12,623 bases of DNA. Origin: Turicibacter sp. UBA7094. Lineage in GTDB: Bacteria > Bacillota_I > Bacilli_A > MOL361 > Turicibacteraceae. Of the stretch, positions 1-5,838 are shown piece after piece. Below the pieces are notes generated by a model that was not told the DNA's origin, searched no databases, and saw only the letters and a program-made list of their open reading frames with translations. Position numbers and translations under genes: made by a program. The first letter of the stretch is position 1; each line of letters starts with the position of its first letter. The DNA lies in assembly GCA_002493395.1 (NCBI GenBank), contig DKYS01000025.1:595-13217 (forward strand), given 5' to 3'.

Positions 1-208
1 TTTTATGGGATATTTGAAAGGAAAGAGTGCACTCATGATGTTTGATAAACATGCAAATTTGAAATACAAATTTGGAAATCGGCATTTTTGGGTAGAAGGA
101 TATTACGTGAGCACGGTCGGATTAAACGAGGCAACGATAAGGAAATATATTCAGGATCAGGAAAAGCATGATATTGCGATGGATAAATTAAGTGTAAAAG
201 AATATTAA
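1..208 (+). CDS. tnpA: IS200/IS605-family transposase TnpA, C-terminal part (gene starts before the window)
   Basis: This is the 3' end of a Y1 (HUH) transposase, which moves single-stranded DNA using one catalytic tyrosine. The frame is open to the left edge, so the start and the HUH metal-binding motif lie outside the window; the ATG at base 5 is internal. The visible part has hallmark IS200 TnpA sequence: GYLKGKSALMMFDKHANLKY, then GNRHFWVEGYYVSTVG, then the helix IRKYIQDQEKHD. The tyrosine in that helix (codon 146-148) is the expected nucleophile that forms the 5'-phosphotyrosine link with DNA. The stop at 206-208 fits the usual family length of about 150 residues. No tnpB follows, which suits a TnpA-only IS200-type element. 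Whether the full gene is intact cannot be told from here. Confidence 0.93.
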   Translation, partial: FMGYLKGKSALMMFDKHANLKYKFGNRHFWVEGYYVSTVGLNEATIRKYIQDQEKHDIAMDKLSVKEY

Positions 209-371
209 GACCCCTTTAAGGGGTAGCCAGTAGAAAGGACACTCCTTTAGGAGTCAGCAAAAGTGGCAAAGGCAAGTAGCTTGAACAAAGTGAAAGCTAG
301 CGCCTTGAGACGCTAGCCGGTAATCAGGGCTTATAGCCCTGGAGAAAACTACCCGTTTGACGGGTAGTTTT
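209..371 (+). other. Structured 3' tail of the IS200-type element: five consecutive hairpins
   Basis: About 160 bases after tnpA contain no gene but five perfect inverted repeats: 210-224 (ACCCC/GGGGT), 241-254 (ACTCC/GGAGT), 296-317 (GCTAGCG/CGCTAGC), 325-341 (CAGGGC/GCCCTG) and 345-371 (AAAACTACCCG/CGGGTAGTTTT). Two stems are followed by near-identical linkers, TAGCCAGTA at 223-231 and TAGCCGGTA at 314-322. The third stem has a competing partner: TAGCTT (277-282) with AAGCTA (294-299). IS200/IS605 ends carry hairpins recognised by TnpA, so part of this is probably the right end. The amount of structure exceeds one recognition hairpin, so a structured RNA transcribed behind tnpA is an alternative. 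The exact element boundary is not visible. Confidence 0.6.
345..371. terminator. Bidirectional intrinsic terminator between tnpA and the exporter operon
   Basis: An 11-bp perfect stem (345-355 with 361-371) has loop TTTGA and is flanked by A-rich and T-rich sequence, so it reads as a rho-independent terminator on both strands. The last base overlaps the minus-strand stop codon of the exporter gene (371-373). It may also be the outermost hairpin of the insertion element. Confidence 0.75.
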
Positions 372-811
372 TATTGATTTCGGTCGATATTGATATGATG
401 GGTGAGGCGGAAAAGGGAAGAAACAAGTAAAATTCCAAATGCTAGGGAACCAGCAATCGCAATTGTATGAATGAATGTTTCTAAAAAGGCATCAATATCC
501 CCTGTTAATGCGTGTTCCATGGTGTAGTAAATTCCGCTACCCGGAACAAGTGGGATTAAGGCAGCGATTAAGTAAACGGTAATAGGGACTTTGTGGATAC
601 GAGCCATAATCTCTGAGTAAAGGGCGATAATAACGGTTGCGATAAAGTATTGAATGAGATCCGTTCCTAAAAATGAGGACCCAATGAAGGCAAGCCAACC
701 AATTGTTCCACCGAGCGCGGCATAAAAAACCATTTTCCCACGAATATTAAAAATAATGCAAAATCCGGCGGTGGCAATAAAGGTATAAAGACAAGGTAGT
801 AAAACGTCCAA
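371..811 (-). CDS. Threonine/serine exporter family protein, small membrane subunit (YjjB/DUF3815-like)
   Basis: This 146-residue protein is nearly all hydrophobic, with about four to five membrane segments. It resembles the C-terminal half of the amino-acid exporter ThrE, which in many Bacillota is a separate YjjB-like subunit. Family-like features are the stretch IPLVPGSGIYYTMEHALTGD in the middle and an ALGG-GW segment near residue 35. It probably forms a threonine/serine (or dicarboxylate, as proposed for YjjPB) exporter with the protein encoded just upstream. The start is TTG at 809-811: AGGAGGG lies six bases before it and overlaps the stop codon of the upstream gene, which suggests translational coupling. 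The stop is embedded in the terminator shared with tnpA. Substrate is inferred from the family only. Confidence 0.85.
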   Translation of the reverse strand: MDVLLPCLYTFIATAGFCIIFNIRGKMVFYAALGGTIGWLAFIGSSFLGTDLIQYFIATVIIALYSEIMARIHKVPITVYLIAALIPLVPGSGIYYTMEHALTGDIDAFLETFIHTIAIAGSLAFGILLVSSLFRLTHHINIDRNQ

Positions 812-822
812 GATAATCCCTC

Positions 823-1578
823 CTAAAAATATGTTGAAATGGAAAGGGCGATCCCTGTTCCCACTGCGATTGAAGTCGCGGTTAATAAGGCTTCTGTCAT
901 TTTAGTTTGACCGGCAATAAAGTCACCGGCGATAATATCACGAACAGAGTTTGTAATGGCAACCCCAGGGACAAGATTCATCACTAATCCGATGATCATC
1001 TTATCGACATGTGAAGCCAATTGAAAATGACAGACGAGCGTTGAAAGAAGACCGCAGAAAAAGCTACATAAAATAGTCGTAAAAAAAGGATTCGTTCTCA
1101 ACTTTGTTAGATGATGAGCGGTGATTTTTAACAAGGGCCCAATCCAAAAACACCAAAAGGCATCGGAAAAGTTGCCTCCGAAAAAGAGCGTAAACATAGA
1201 TGAGGTAACCGCATACGCTATTAAGTGAGAATAAAAACCATAAACAGGGCGTTGTGAGATTTCATTTAGTTGCTTATCAACAGTTGTTAAATCCGGCGTA
1301 TTTTGACAGATTTGGCGACATAAATGATTTAATCGTTCGACTTTATCTAAATCTGTCGTCCGATCGTGAATACGCTTGGTTTTTGTTAAATTACAATTGT
1401 CTTGAGTCATTAGCGTCACAATAATTGTATTGGGAATCGCATACACATCAACCTCTTTCGCCCCATAAGCTAAAACCATCCTTCGAATCGACTCCTCTAC
1501 CCGATAAATTTCTGCTCCATTTTCGAGGAGCATCGTTCCAAGACGCATGCTGACGTTGAGTAGTTGATCAAAATTCAT
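823..1578 (-). CDS. Threonine/serine exporter family protein, large subunit (YjjP/DUF1212, ThrE N-terminal-like)
   Basis: The product is 251 residues from the preferred ATG at 1576-1578. Its soluble N-terminal part contains MRLGTMLLENGAEIYRVEES, the signature start of the ThrE/YjjP family, and about five membrane segments follow from residue 115 on. The motif VMNLVPGVAITNSVRDIIAG (about 205-225) is typical of the family. An upstream in-frame GTG at 1588-1590 exists, but a GGTGG ribosome site sits eight bases before the ATG and the family begins near MNFDQLL, so the ATG is favoured. The gene is first in a two-gene operon, 11 bases before the small subunit, behind a strong promoter at 1641-1669. 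The pair is a split version of the single-chain ThrE of Corynebacterium. Confidence 0.88.
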   Translation of the reverse strand: MNFDQLLNVSMRLGTMLLENGAEIYRVEESIRRMVLAYGAKEVDVYAIPNTIIVTLMTQDNCNLTKTKRIHDRTTDLDKVERLNHLCRQICQNTPDLTTVDKQLNEISQRPVYGFYSHLIAYAVTSSMFTLFFGGNFSDAFWCFWIGPLLKITAHHLTKLRTNPFFTTILCSFFCGLLSTLVCHFQLASHVDKMIIGLVMNLVPGVAITNSVRDIIAGDFIAGQTKMTEALLTATSIAVGTGIALSISTYF

Positions 1579-1640
1579 GAGGAATACCACCGACTTTCAT
1601 AAATAGTAGATTTAGTAGTTATAAAAAAGAATTTGTCTTT

Positions 1641-1669
1641 ATTATATAAGAAAGGAAGATATCTGTTAA
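1641..1669 (-). promoter_or_regulatory. Sigma-A promoter of the threonine/serine exporter operon
   Basis: Read on the minus strand: TTAACA (1669-1664), a 17-base spacer and TATAAT (1646-1641). This is one mismatch from the -35 consensus and a perfect -10. Transcription would start near 1634, leaving about 55 bases before the ATG. Confidence 0.8.
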
Positions 1670-1742
1670 CTCTATTTTTCGTTTTGATAAAAGACACGGA
1701 AAAAAGAAGATTATAAATTTTTTAATAGATCCATATTTTTGT

Positions 1743-1771
1743 TTGCTTATTTTTGGCACGTATGATATAAT
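1743..1771 (+). promoter_or_regulatory. Extended -10 promoter of the cold-shock gene, with a leader of about 120 nt
   Basis: TATAAT at 1766-1771 is preceded by TG plus one base (1763-1765), an extended -10. TTGCTT at 1743-1748 is a weak -35 with 17-base spacing. Start near 1778 gives a leader of about 120 nt before the ATG at 1898, as expected for cold-shock genes whose leaders refold with temperature. GTATTT (1821-1826) can pair with AAATAC (1854-1859). No known cold-box sequence could be identified. Confidence 0.7.
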
Positions 1772-1897
1772 TATTTTAACTTAATAGTCCTTTCTAATTT
1801 AAATTTGAACCACTGGGGTAGTATTTAACTCGAACATTGATTGAAATTATTTGAAATACGGCATTAAGAAATAAAAAGTCTTAGGAGGTACTTGACT

Positions 1898-2098
1898 ATG
1901 ACAACAGGTACAGTAAAATGGTTTAACTCAGAAAAAGGTTTCGGATTCATCACTGTTGAAGGTGGAAACGATGTATTCGCTCACTTCTCAGCAATCCAAG
2001 GAGAAGGATTCAAAACTTTAGAAGAAGGTCAACAAGTTTCTTTCGAAATCGTTGAAGGAGATCGTGGACCTCAAGCAGCTAACATCGTTAAATTATAA
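1898..2098 (+). CDS. Cold-shock protein, CspA/CspB family
   Basis: This is a 66-residue single cold-shock domain, the normal length for the family. It binds single-stranded RNA and DNA and acts as an RNA chaperone in the cytoplasm. RNP-1 is visible as KGFGFI (13-18) and RNP-2 as VFAHF (26-30), with alanine where valine is most common. The aromatic surface residues W8, F9, F15, F17, F27, H29 and F30 are present, and the end GPQAANIVKL is typical. An upstream in-frame TTG at 1892 is too close to AGGAGG (1883-1888); the ATG at 1898 lies nine bases after it. Codon use is biased (GAA, TTC, CAA), as in highly expressed genes. It is transcribed alone, between its own promoter and terminator. Confidence 0.97.
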   Translation: MTTGTVKWFNSEKGFGFITVEGGNDVFAHFSAIQGEGFKTLEEGQQVSFEIVEGDRGPQAANIVKL

Positions 2099-2120
2099 TT
2101 TTTAACATCATTAGCTTAAA

Positions 2121-2157
2121 AAGCTATAGATAGAATGTCTATCTATAGCTTTTTTTA
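2121..2157 (+). terminator. Intrinsic terminator of the cold-shock gene
   Basis: A 14-bp perfect stem (2121-2134 with 2138-2151) with loop ATG runs into a T tract (2150-2156). The roughly 230 bases from here to 2387 show no convincing gene or promoter. Confidence 0.93.
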
Positions 2158-2387
2158 TTTTTATAGTCTAAAAAGAGGTGCAGATGTATATAGTTAATAG
2201 TGGACGAATCATGAAGGGGATTTAGAGTAGAGAAATTAAAGGAAGTCTCTAAAATAAAATGTTCATCATTCTGTAGAATAAAGGATACATTGTAAATGAT
2301 TGGTCAAACGAATCGTCATTTATTTAACTTAGATGGAATGTAAATTGGTTTAACGGAAATAATAGTGATGAAAGCGAGGGTATTAGC

Positions 2388-2855
2388 ATGGATGAGATAA
2401 TGAGATTATGTATTCACGCGGCAATTGAAGGAGTAAATAATGGAGAGGGTGGACCGTTTGGGGCTGCTATTTTAAAGGATGGAGAAGTAATTGCTTTAGA
2501 GCATAATCAGGTGATAAAAACAAATGACCCGACGGCTCATGCTGAAATCAACGCGATTCGTCAAGCTTCACATCGTTTAAATCGTTTTGATTTAAGTGAT
2601 TGTGTTTTAGTCACTTCATCAGAACCTTGTCCTATGTGTTTATCGGCCATTATGTGGGCAGGTATTAAAAAGGTTTATTATGGTTGTAATGTGCACGATG
2701 CTCAGGAGATTGGTTTTGCAGATGAGTTTATTTACGATTTTTTAAAGAACAAATCGCTCAATCAACCGCCTGTTATTTTAGAAGAGATGTTACGAGAAGA
2801 GGCGTTAAAGGCTTTTGAGGTTTGGCATCGTAAAAAAGATAAAATATCCTATTAA
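2388..2855 (+). CDS. guaD: Guanine deaminase (cytidine-deaminase fold, GuaD type)
   Basis: The 155-residue product hydrolyses guanine to xanthine and ammonia, linking guanine salvage to xanthine. The zinc site is H51-A-E53 plus P80-C81-P82-M83-C84; E53 is the proton shuttle. What separates it from tRNA adenosine deaminases is the GuaD-like order: GGPFGA near 21-26, NDPTAHAE at 46-53, D112 within GFADEFIY, and a C-terminal tail ending in tyrosine (Y155). In Bacillus subtilis GuaD the swapped tail and the matching aspartate close the active site. Length matches the B. subtilis enzyme (156). The ATG follows GAGGG. It is first in a two-gene operon with the isomerase-like gene 23 bases downstream. 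No purine riboswitch was recognised upstream. Confidence 0.87.
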   Translation: MDEIMRLCIHAAIEGVNNGEGGPFGAAILKDGEVIALEHNQVIKTNDPTAHAEINAIRQASHRLNRFDLSDCVLVTSSEPCPMCLSAIMWAGIKKVYYGCNVHDAQEIGFADEFIYDFLKNKSLNQPPVILEEMLREEALKAFEVWHRKKDKISY

Positions 2856-2878
2856 AGGGAATAAGGGGGGAGAGTCAG

Positions 2879-3679
2879 TTGACACGTTTAGGTTATGGGA
2901 TGCCTCAATTAATTGATGTTGACGGACTAGAGGAAAATTTTCGACTCTGCAACGAATTGGGGCTTAATTTTATTGAGTTAAATTGTAATTTACCATCATG
3001 CCAACCGGAAATGATAAATGTTCAAAATCTTAATCGGTTAAAACAGCAGTACGGGATTGCGTGTACGATTCATTTACCAGAAGATTTAGATTTAGGGCAT
3101 TTTAATCGTCATGTTCGTGAGGCGCACTTAAAAGTATTAGAAGAGGCAATTGGCGTTGCGGATCGCTTAGGGTGTAAAATTTTAAATATGCATATGAATC
3201 CAGGAATGGAGTTTACGACTCCGAATGGTAAGGTCGCTCTTTATGAAAAATATGAACAGCAGTATTTAGCTAATATTAAGGCGAGTTTAGAGCTTGTGGA
3301 TATTTGGTTAGGAGGAACCGGAGTTCAAATTGCGATTGAAAATACGGGTGAGTTAGATCGAGGATATATTCAAAAAGCGGTGAGTGAATTGCTTAAGAGT
3401 GGTCGCTTTTGTTTGACGTTTGATGTAGGTCACGATTATTTATCAAACCATAAAGATTTGGAATTTATGCTTAATCACCGGCCGTTAATTAAACACTTTC
3501 ATCTTCATGATGCAACACGAGAACATGACCATTTACCGCTTTATACAGGAGAAGTTAATATAGATAAAAACTTGAATTTAGCAGCTCAAAATCAGGCGAG
3601 TGTTTTAATTGAAGTAAAGACAGTTTCAGCTTTATATGATTCGGTAACAAAACTCAAAGAAAAAGGATACTTGCATTAA
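2879..3679 (+). CDS. Sugar phosphate isomerase/epimerase-like TIM-barrel protein (AP endonuclease 2 superfamily)
   Basis: The 266-residue protein has the metal-binding pattern of the xylose isomerase-like TIM barrel. Candidate ligands are E154 (AIENTG), D182 and H185 (FDVGHD), H208 and H210 (HFHLHD) and E245 (LIEVK). HMNPG and the following strand also fit the family. Members include endonuclease IV, hydroxypyruvate isomerase, inosose and ketose epimerases; the sequence does not reveal the substrate. The start is TTG at 2879, a few bases after a strong AGGGGGGAG ribosome site; no ATG is as well placed. It is the second gene of the guaD operon and ends at a terminator just after the stop. A link to purine catabolism is possible from context only. 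Confidence 0.8.
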   Translation: MTRLGYGMPQLIDVDGLEENFRLCNELGLNFIELNCNLPSCQPEMINVQNLNRLKQQYGIACTIHLPEDLDLGHFNRHVREAHLKVLEEAIGVADRLGCKILNMHMNPGMEFTTPNGKVALYEKYEQQYLANIKASLELVDIWLGGTGVQIAIENTGELDRGYIQKAVSELLKSGRFCLTFDVGHDYLSNHKDLEFMLNHRPLIKHFHLHDATREHDHLPLYTGEVNIDKNLNLAAQNQASVLIEVKTVSALYDSVTKLKEKGYLH

Positions 3680-3704
3680 AAAAACCTCCGTTAGGGAGGT
3701 TTTT
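3680..3704. terminator. Bidirectional terminator shared by the guaD operon and the 86-residue gene
   Basis: Stem 3680-3689 with 3695-3704 (AAAAACCTCC/GGAGGTTTTT), loop GTTAG. The A and T tracts make it work in both directions. The minus-strand stop codon (3703-3705) overlaps the stem. Confidence 0.9.
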
Positions 3705-3963
3705 ATTTTGAAAATTCAGATTCAAAAAATTCAATTTTAGCTTGTAATATACGTTCAAGTCCTGAAATAGCGTGAATGAGTTCAGATAAACAATTTTTAG
3801 AGTTATAAAGTTCAGCCGGTGTTATCCCTTGGGAATTAACAATTTCATTTAATCGTTTCGCCTCGCTGTAAATAGTATCAGCGAAAAAAGATTCCTGTAA
3901 AGCAATTGATGCAATTAAATTGTTAATTGCTTGATTATGATTGGGTTGTTCGGGTGATAACAT
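3703..3963 (-). CDS. Small helical protein of unknown function, possibly sporulation-associated
   Basis: The product is 86 residues, acidic, with no signal peptide or membrane segment. It reads as two helical stretches (about 8-45 and 50-86) separated by QGITPAELY. The segment NNLIASIALQES near residues 14-25 resembles a motif I recall from small Bacillus and Clostridium proteins and from exosporium or coat-related proteins (usually IES-IALQE); I could not check this. AGGAGG sits nine bases before the ATG, so the start is secure. It is a single-gene unit, convergent with the guaD operon. The upstream sequence matches a sigma-K-type promoter rather than a good sigma-A one, which would place expression in the mother cell late in sporulation. 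Function is unknown; the sporulation link is inference. Confidence 0.75.
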   Translation of the reverse strand: MLSPEQPNHNQAINNLIASIALQESFFADTIYSEAKRLNEIVNSQGITPAELYNSKNCLSELIHAISGLERILQAKIEFFESEFSK

Positions 3964-4012
3964 ATTAAAATTCCTCCTTAACGATTCTTAAAAATCGATG
4001 ACACCTATAATT

Positions 4013-4039
4013 TATTTTATGCATCTTAGGCGTAGATGT
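4013..4039 (-). promoter_or_regulatory. Candidate sigma-K-type promoter of the 86-residue gene
   Basis: On the minus strand, AC (4039-4038), 16 bases, then CATAAAATA (4021-4013). This fits the sigma-K pattern AC-N16-CATANNNTA known from B. subtilis. Start near 4005 leaves about 40 bases to the ATG. The pattern is short and AT-rich, so chance is possible. Confidence 0.45.
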
Positions 4040-4197
4040 TATTAGAAGATAGGAGTTATTGGTCTAAAATTAGCGAAAACTCAGTATTCTTTCCTATGAG
4101 AGGGAGACGGTCAGGGAAAGAAAGTGTATTTAAGTGTTTATTTTTTAAAAGATACGTTAAAATAAAAGGGATGTTGTTAAAATGGAGGAATTTAGTT

Positions 4198-4575
4198 GTG
4201 GTTAATTATATTGCTAAAGTAACGATTTATGTGAAAAATCAAGAAGAAGCGAAACTTTTTTGGACGGAAAAAATGGGATTTGTTTGTCATGAACAACCGA
4301 TGGGACCGCATATTAAATGGATGGAAGTTCGACCAAATGAGGGAGAAAAAACGTCATTTGTTATTTATGAGAGGGATTTAATGTTGAAGCAAAATCCACA
4401 GGCCAATGTTTCACACCCGAATATTATTTTAAGTACAACAGAGATTGAAGCAACTTATAAAAAAATGCAAGATAAGGGAGTCACTGTTGGACCGTTACAA
4501 GTGATGCCTTATGGAAAAATGTTTTCATTTGAAGATCAAGATGGGAATAAGTATTTACTTCGCGAAGATAAATAA
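4198..4575 (+). CDS. VOC-family protein (glyoxalase/bleomycin resistance/dioxygenase fold)
   Basis: The 125-residue protein has two beta-alpha-beta-beta-beta modules, the normal size for a single VOC chain. Module 1 covers about 4-57 (IAKVTIYVKNQEEAKLFWTE, then MEVRP) and module 2 about 70-121, ending FEDQDGNKYLL. The glutamate in the FEDQDGN segment is the conserved C-terminal metal-ligand position, but the usual first-strand histidine is a lysine, so metal binding and catalysis are uncertain. The frame is open from an ATG at 4036, but that stretch has no family similarity. GGAGG (4184-4188) lies nine bases before GTG at 4198, and the product then begins MVNYIAKV, so the GTG start is preferred. 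It stands alone between unlike genes. Substrate is unknown. Confidence 0.85.
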   Translation: MVNYIAKVTIYVKNQEEAKLFWTEKMGFVCHEQPMGPHIKWMEVRPNEGEKTSFVIYERDLMLKQNPQANVSHPNIILSTTEIEATYKKMQDKGVTVGPLQVMPYGKMFSFEDQDGNKYLLREDK

Positions 4576-4609
4576 AAAACTAATGGAGATTTCTCCATTA
4601 GTTTTTTTT
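4576..4609 (+). terminator. Intrinsic terminator after the VOC gene
   Basis: A 13-bp stem (4576-4588 with 4593-4605), loop ATTT, runs into eight Ts (4602-4609). It begins directly after the stop codon. Confidence 0.93.
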
Positions 4610-4819
4610 ATAGATGTATAATTTGTAATCGTTTTACCAATAATAGAAAGGTATAGATGAGATTTTTATTTAAGATGTGTTATTCTGGAAGTTCGAAAGA
4701 TTAATGGAGAATGGTAAGTAATTGAAGGTGGGTGGTGAATTGGGTACCGTATCTTTTAGAATAAATAGAATTTCATCAATTAAGGTGCGATTATAAGCAA
4801 TAATTATGATAAATGAGGG

Positions 4820-4848
4820 GTATGTTTAAAGTGAATTTGTTCATTCTA
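4820..4848 (+). promoter_or_regulatory. Candidate sigma-G-type promoter of the membrane-anchored protein gene
   Basis: GTATG (4820-4824), 17 bases, then CATTCTA (4842-4848). This fits the sigma-G pattern GHATR and CATNHTA used in the forespore. Start near 4855 would put GAGGAGG (4862-4868) just inside the transcript. A weak sigma-A reading (TTTAAA 4825-4830, TAATAA 4847-4852, 16 apart) is also possible. Confidence 0.4.
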
Positions 4849-4877
4849 ATAATGTGTCCTTGAGGAGGTCGATTGGC

Positions 4878-5465
4878 ATGGAAAATAAAATACGATTAGC
4901 AAGTTCAATTATTGTTCCAACGTTATTATTTACGTTATTTACAGTTTCTTATCAAAATTATCGTCCACAGGAAAATGTTAAAGAATTATTAGATAATTAC
5001 AAAAATCTTCAGTATGATACTGATGAGGTAGCTGTGAAATTATCTACTGATTCAGCAGTAGAAACGGTGCTTTTAAATAAAATTTTACCAAATATGAATT
5101 ATAAAGTATTACAAAGTCATATTGATAATGACATTGCAACCGTAACTTTAGAAATAAGTAATGTCAATTTGGATCAAGTCCTTCATAATTATGAAACAAG
5201 CGTCGTCGAACAAACATTAAAACCAGTAGAAGATGAGACAGTTGAAGCATCGTCTCGTATTGATGATTTTGAAGTCAGTCTTCTTGTTAATCTAATTGAT
5301 GATCCGGAAGTTGAAAAAAATTATGTGACACAACAAATTGAAGTAACGCTTCATAAACAAGGAAATGATTGGGTGTTAGAAGATAGCGATGAATTATTTA
5401 GAGCAGTTATCGGAAGCCAATCTGATGAAATTTCCTTTGAACACCTAATCCGAGAAACGAACTGA
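4878..5465 (+). CDS. Membrane-anchored extracytoplasmic protein of unknown function
   Basis: The product is 195 residues from ATG 4878, which lies nine bases after GAGGAGG. An in-frame GTG at 4854 precedes the ribosome site and is rejected. Residues about 6-26 form one hydrophobic segment after a short KIR-containing N-terminus, which reads as an uncleaved anchor or signal peptide with no lipobox cysteine. The rest is hydrophilic and acidic, rich in D, E, V and N. Two stretches read like beta-strand pairs of an NTF2-like or similar small domain: ATVTLEISNVNLDQVL and IEVTLHKQGNDWVLEDSDEL. The latter resembles the end of many lipoprotein NTF2-like domains. I do not recognise the family. It is a single-gene unit with its own terminator and a promoter that may be forespore-specific. 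Confidence 0.75.
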   Translation: MENKIRLASSIIVPTLLFTLFTVSYQNYRPQENVKELLDNYKNLQYDTDEVAVKLSTDSAVETVLLNKILPNMNYKVLQSHIDNDIATVTLEISNVNLDQVLHNYETSVVEQTLKPVEDETVEASSRIDDFEVSLLVNLIDDPEVEKNYVTQQIEVTLHKQGNDWVLEDSDELFRAVIGSQSDEISFEHLIRETN

Positions 5466-5514
5466 AACTAAAAGAGAGTTATTTTTCTGTTGAGAAAATA
5501 ACTCTCTTTTAGTT
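5466..5514 (+). terminator. Long 20-bp hairpin after the membrane-anchored protein gene
   Basis: A perfect 20-bp inverted repeat (5466-5485 with 5495-5514) has a 9-base loop that can close further to GTTG with one bulged T. It begins right after the stop codon. The T tract is poor (AGTTCTTC follows), so it may protect the mRNA 3' end as much as terminate. Confidence 0.7.
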
Positions 5515-5680
5515 CTTCAAATTTAGTAGGGAATAATATCCCACTTGGATAGTTAGCTTAATTAGATTTCTAGCTATGACAGATTTGTCGGATTATTTTA
5601 AAAAATGAAAATATTTCTGGTTATATTGAGTAGTGATGGCGACAATAAAGCATATTTTATAAAAATTAAAGACATATTAT

Positions 5681-5709
5681 TTGTTTTTTATATGGTCGTA
5701 CGATATAAT
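5681..5709 (+). promoter_or_regulatory. Sigma-A promoter of the candidate small RNA
   Basis: TTGTTT (5681-5686), 17 bases, then TATAAT (5704-5709). The predicted start near 5716 coincides with the first base of a 5' hairpin. No open reading frame with a ribosome site follows before the terminator at 5839-5870. Confidence 0.8.
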
Positions 5710-5775
5710 AAAAATGTCTTAAAAAGACAACTATAATAATGCAATAAATTTCTTGCCAAGCTTTTTAACAAGAAT

Positions 5776-5812
5776 TTATCCCCTCAAGAGCCTTTAATAA
5801 TTATCCCCTCAA
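5776..5812 (+). repeat. Two exact direct repeats of TTATCCCCTCAA, 25 bases apart
   Basis: Copies at 5776-5787 and 5801-5812 are identical over 12 bases while the sequence between them differs. This points to selection on the C-rich motif rather than a simple duplication of the region. Both are predicted to be single-stranded over CCCCTC. Confidence 0.85.
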
Positions 5813-5838
5813 ATAATTATTAAAAGCCACAAAAGACG

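Noticed and set aside
209..371. Group I intron end (IStron) behind tnpA
   Set aside because: The conserved P, Q, R and S core sequences were not seen; simple hairpins explain the region.
1892..1897. TTG start two codons before the cold-shock ATG
   Set aside because: It is only three bases after AGGAGG; the ATG at 1898 has proper spacing and gives the normal family N-terminus.
2184..2225. Thirteen-codon ORF with a possible GAGGTG ribosome site after the cold-shock terminator
   Set aside because: Too short and poorly spaced, with no promoter between it and the terminator before it.
2226..2387. Purine riboswitch or promoter upstream of guanine deaminase
   Set aside because: No purine aptamer core was recognised, and the best -35/-10 pairs are too weak to call.
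4036..4197. Upstream 54-codon extension of the VOC protein from ATG 4036
   Set aside because: The extension is basic and unlike any VOC N-terminus; a ribosome site (4184-4188) is placed for the GTG at 4198, where family similarity begins.
4854..4877. GTG start upstream of the membrane-anchored protein
   Set aside because: It lies before the ribosome site at 4862-4868, which serves the ATG at 4878.
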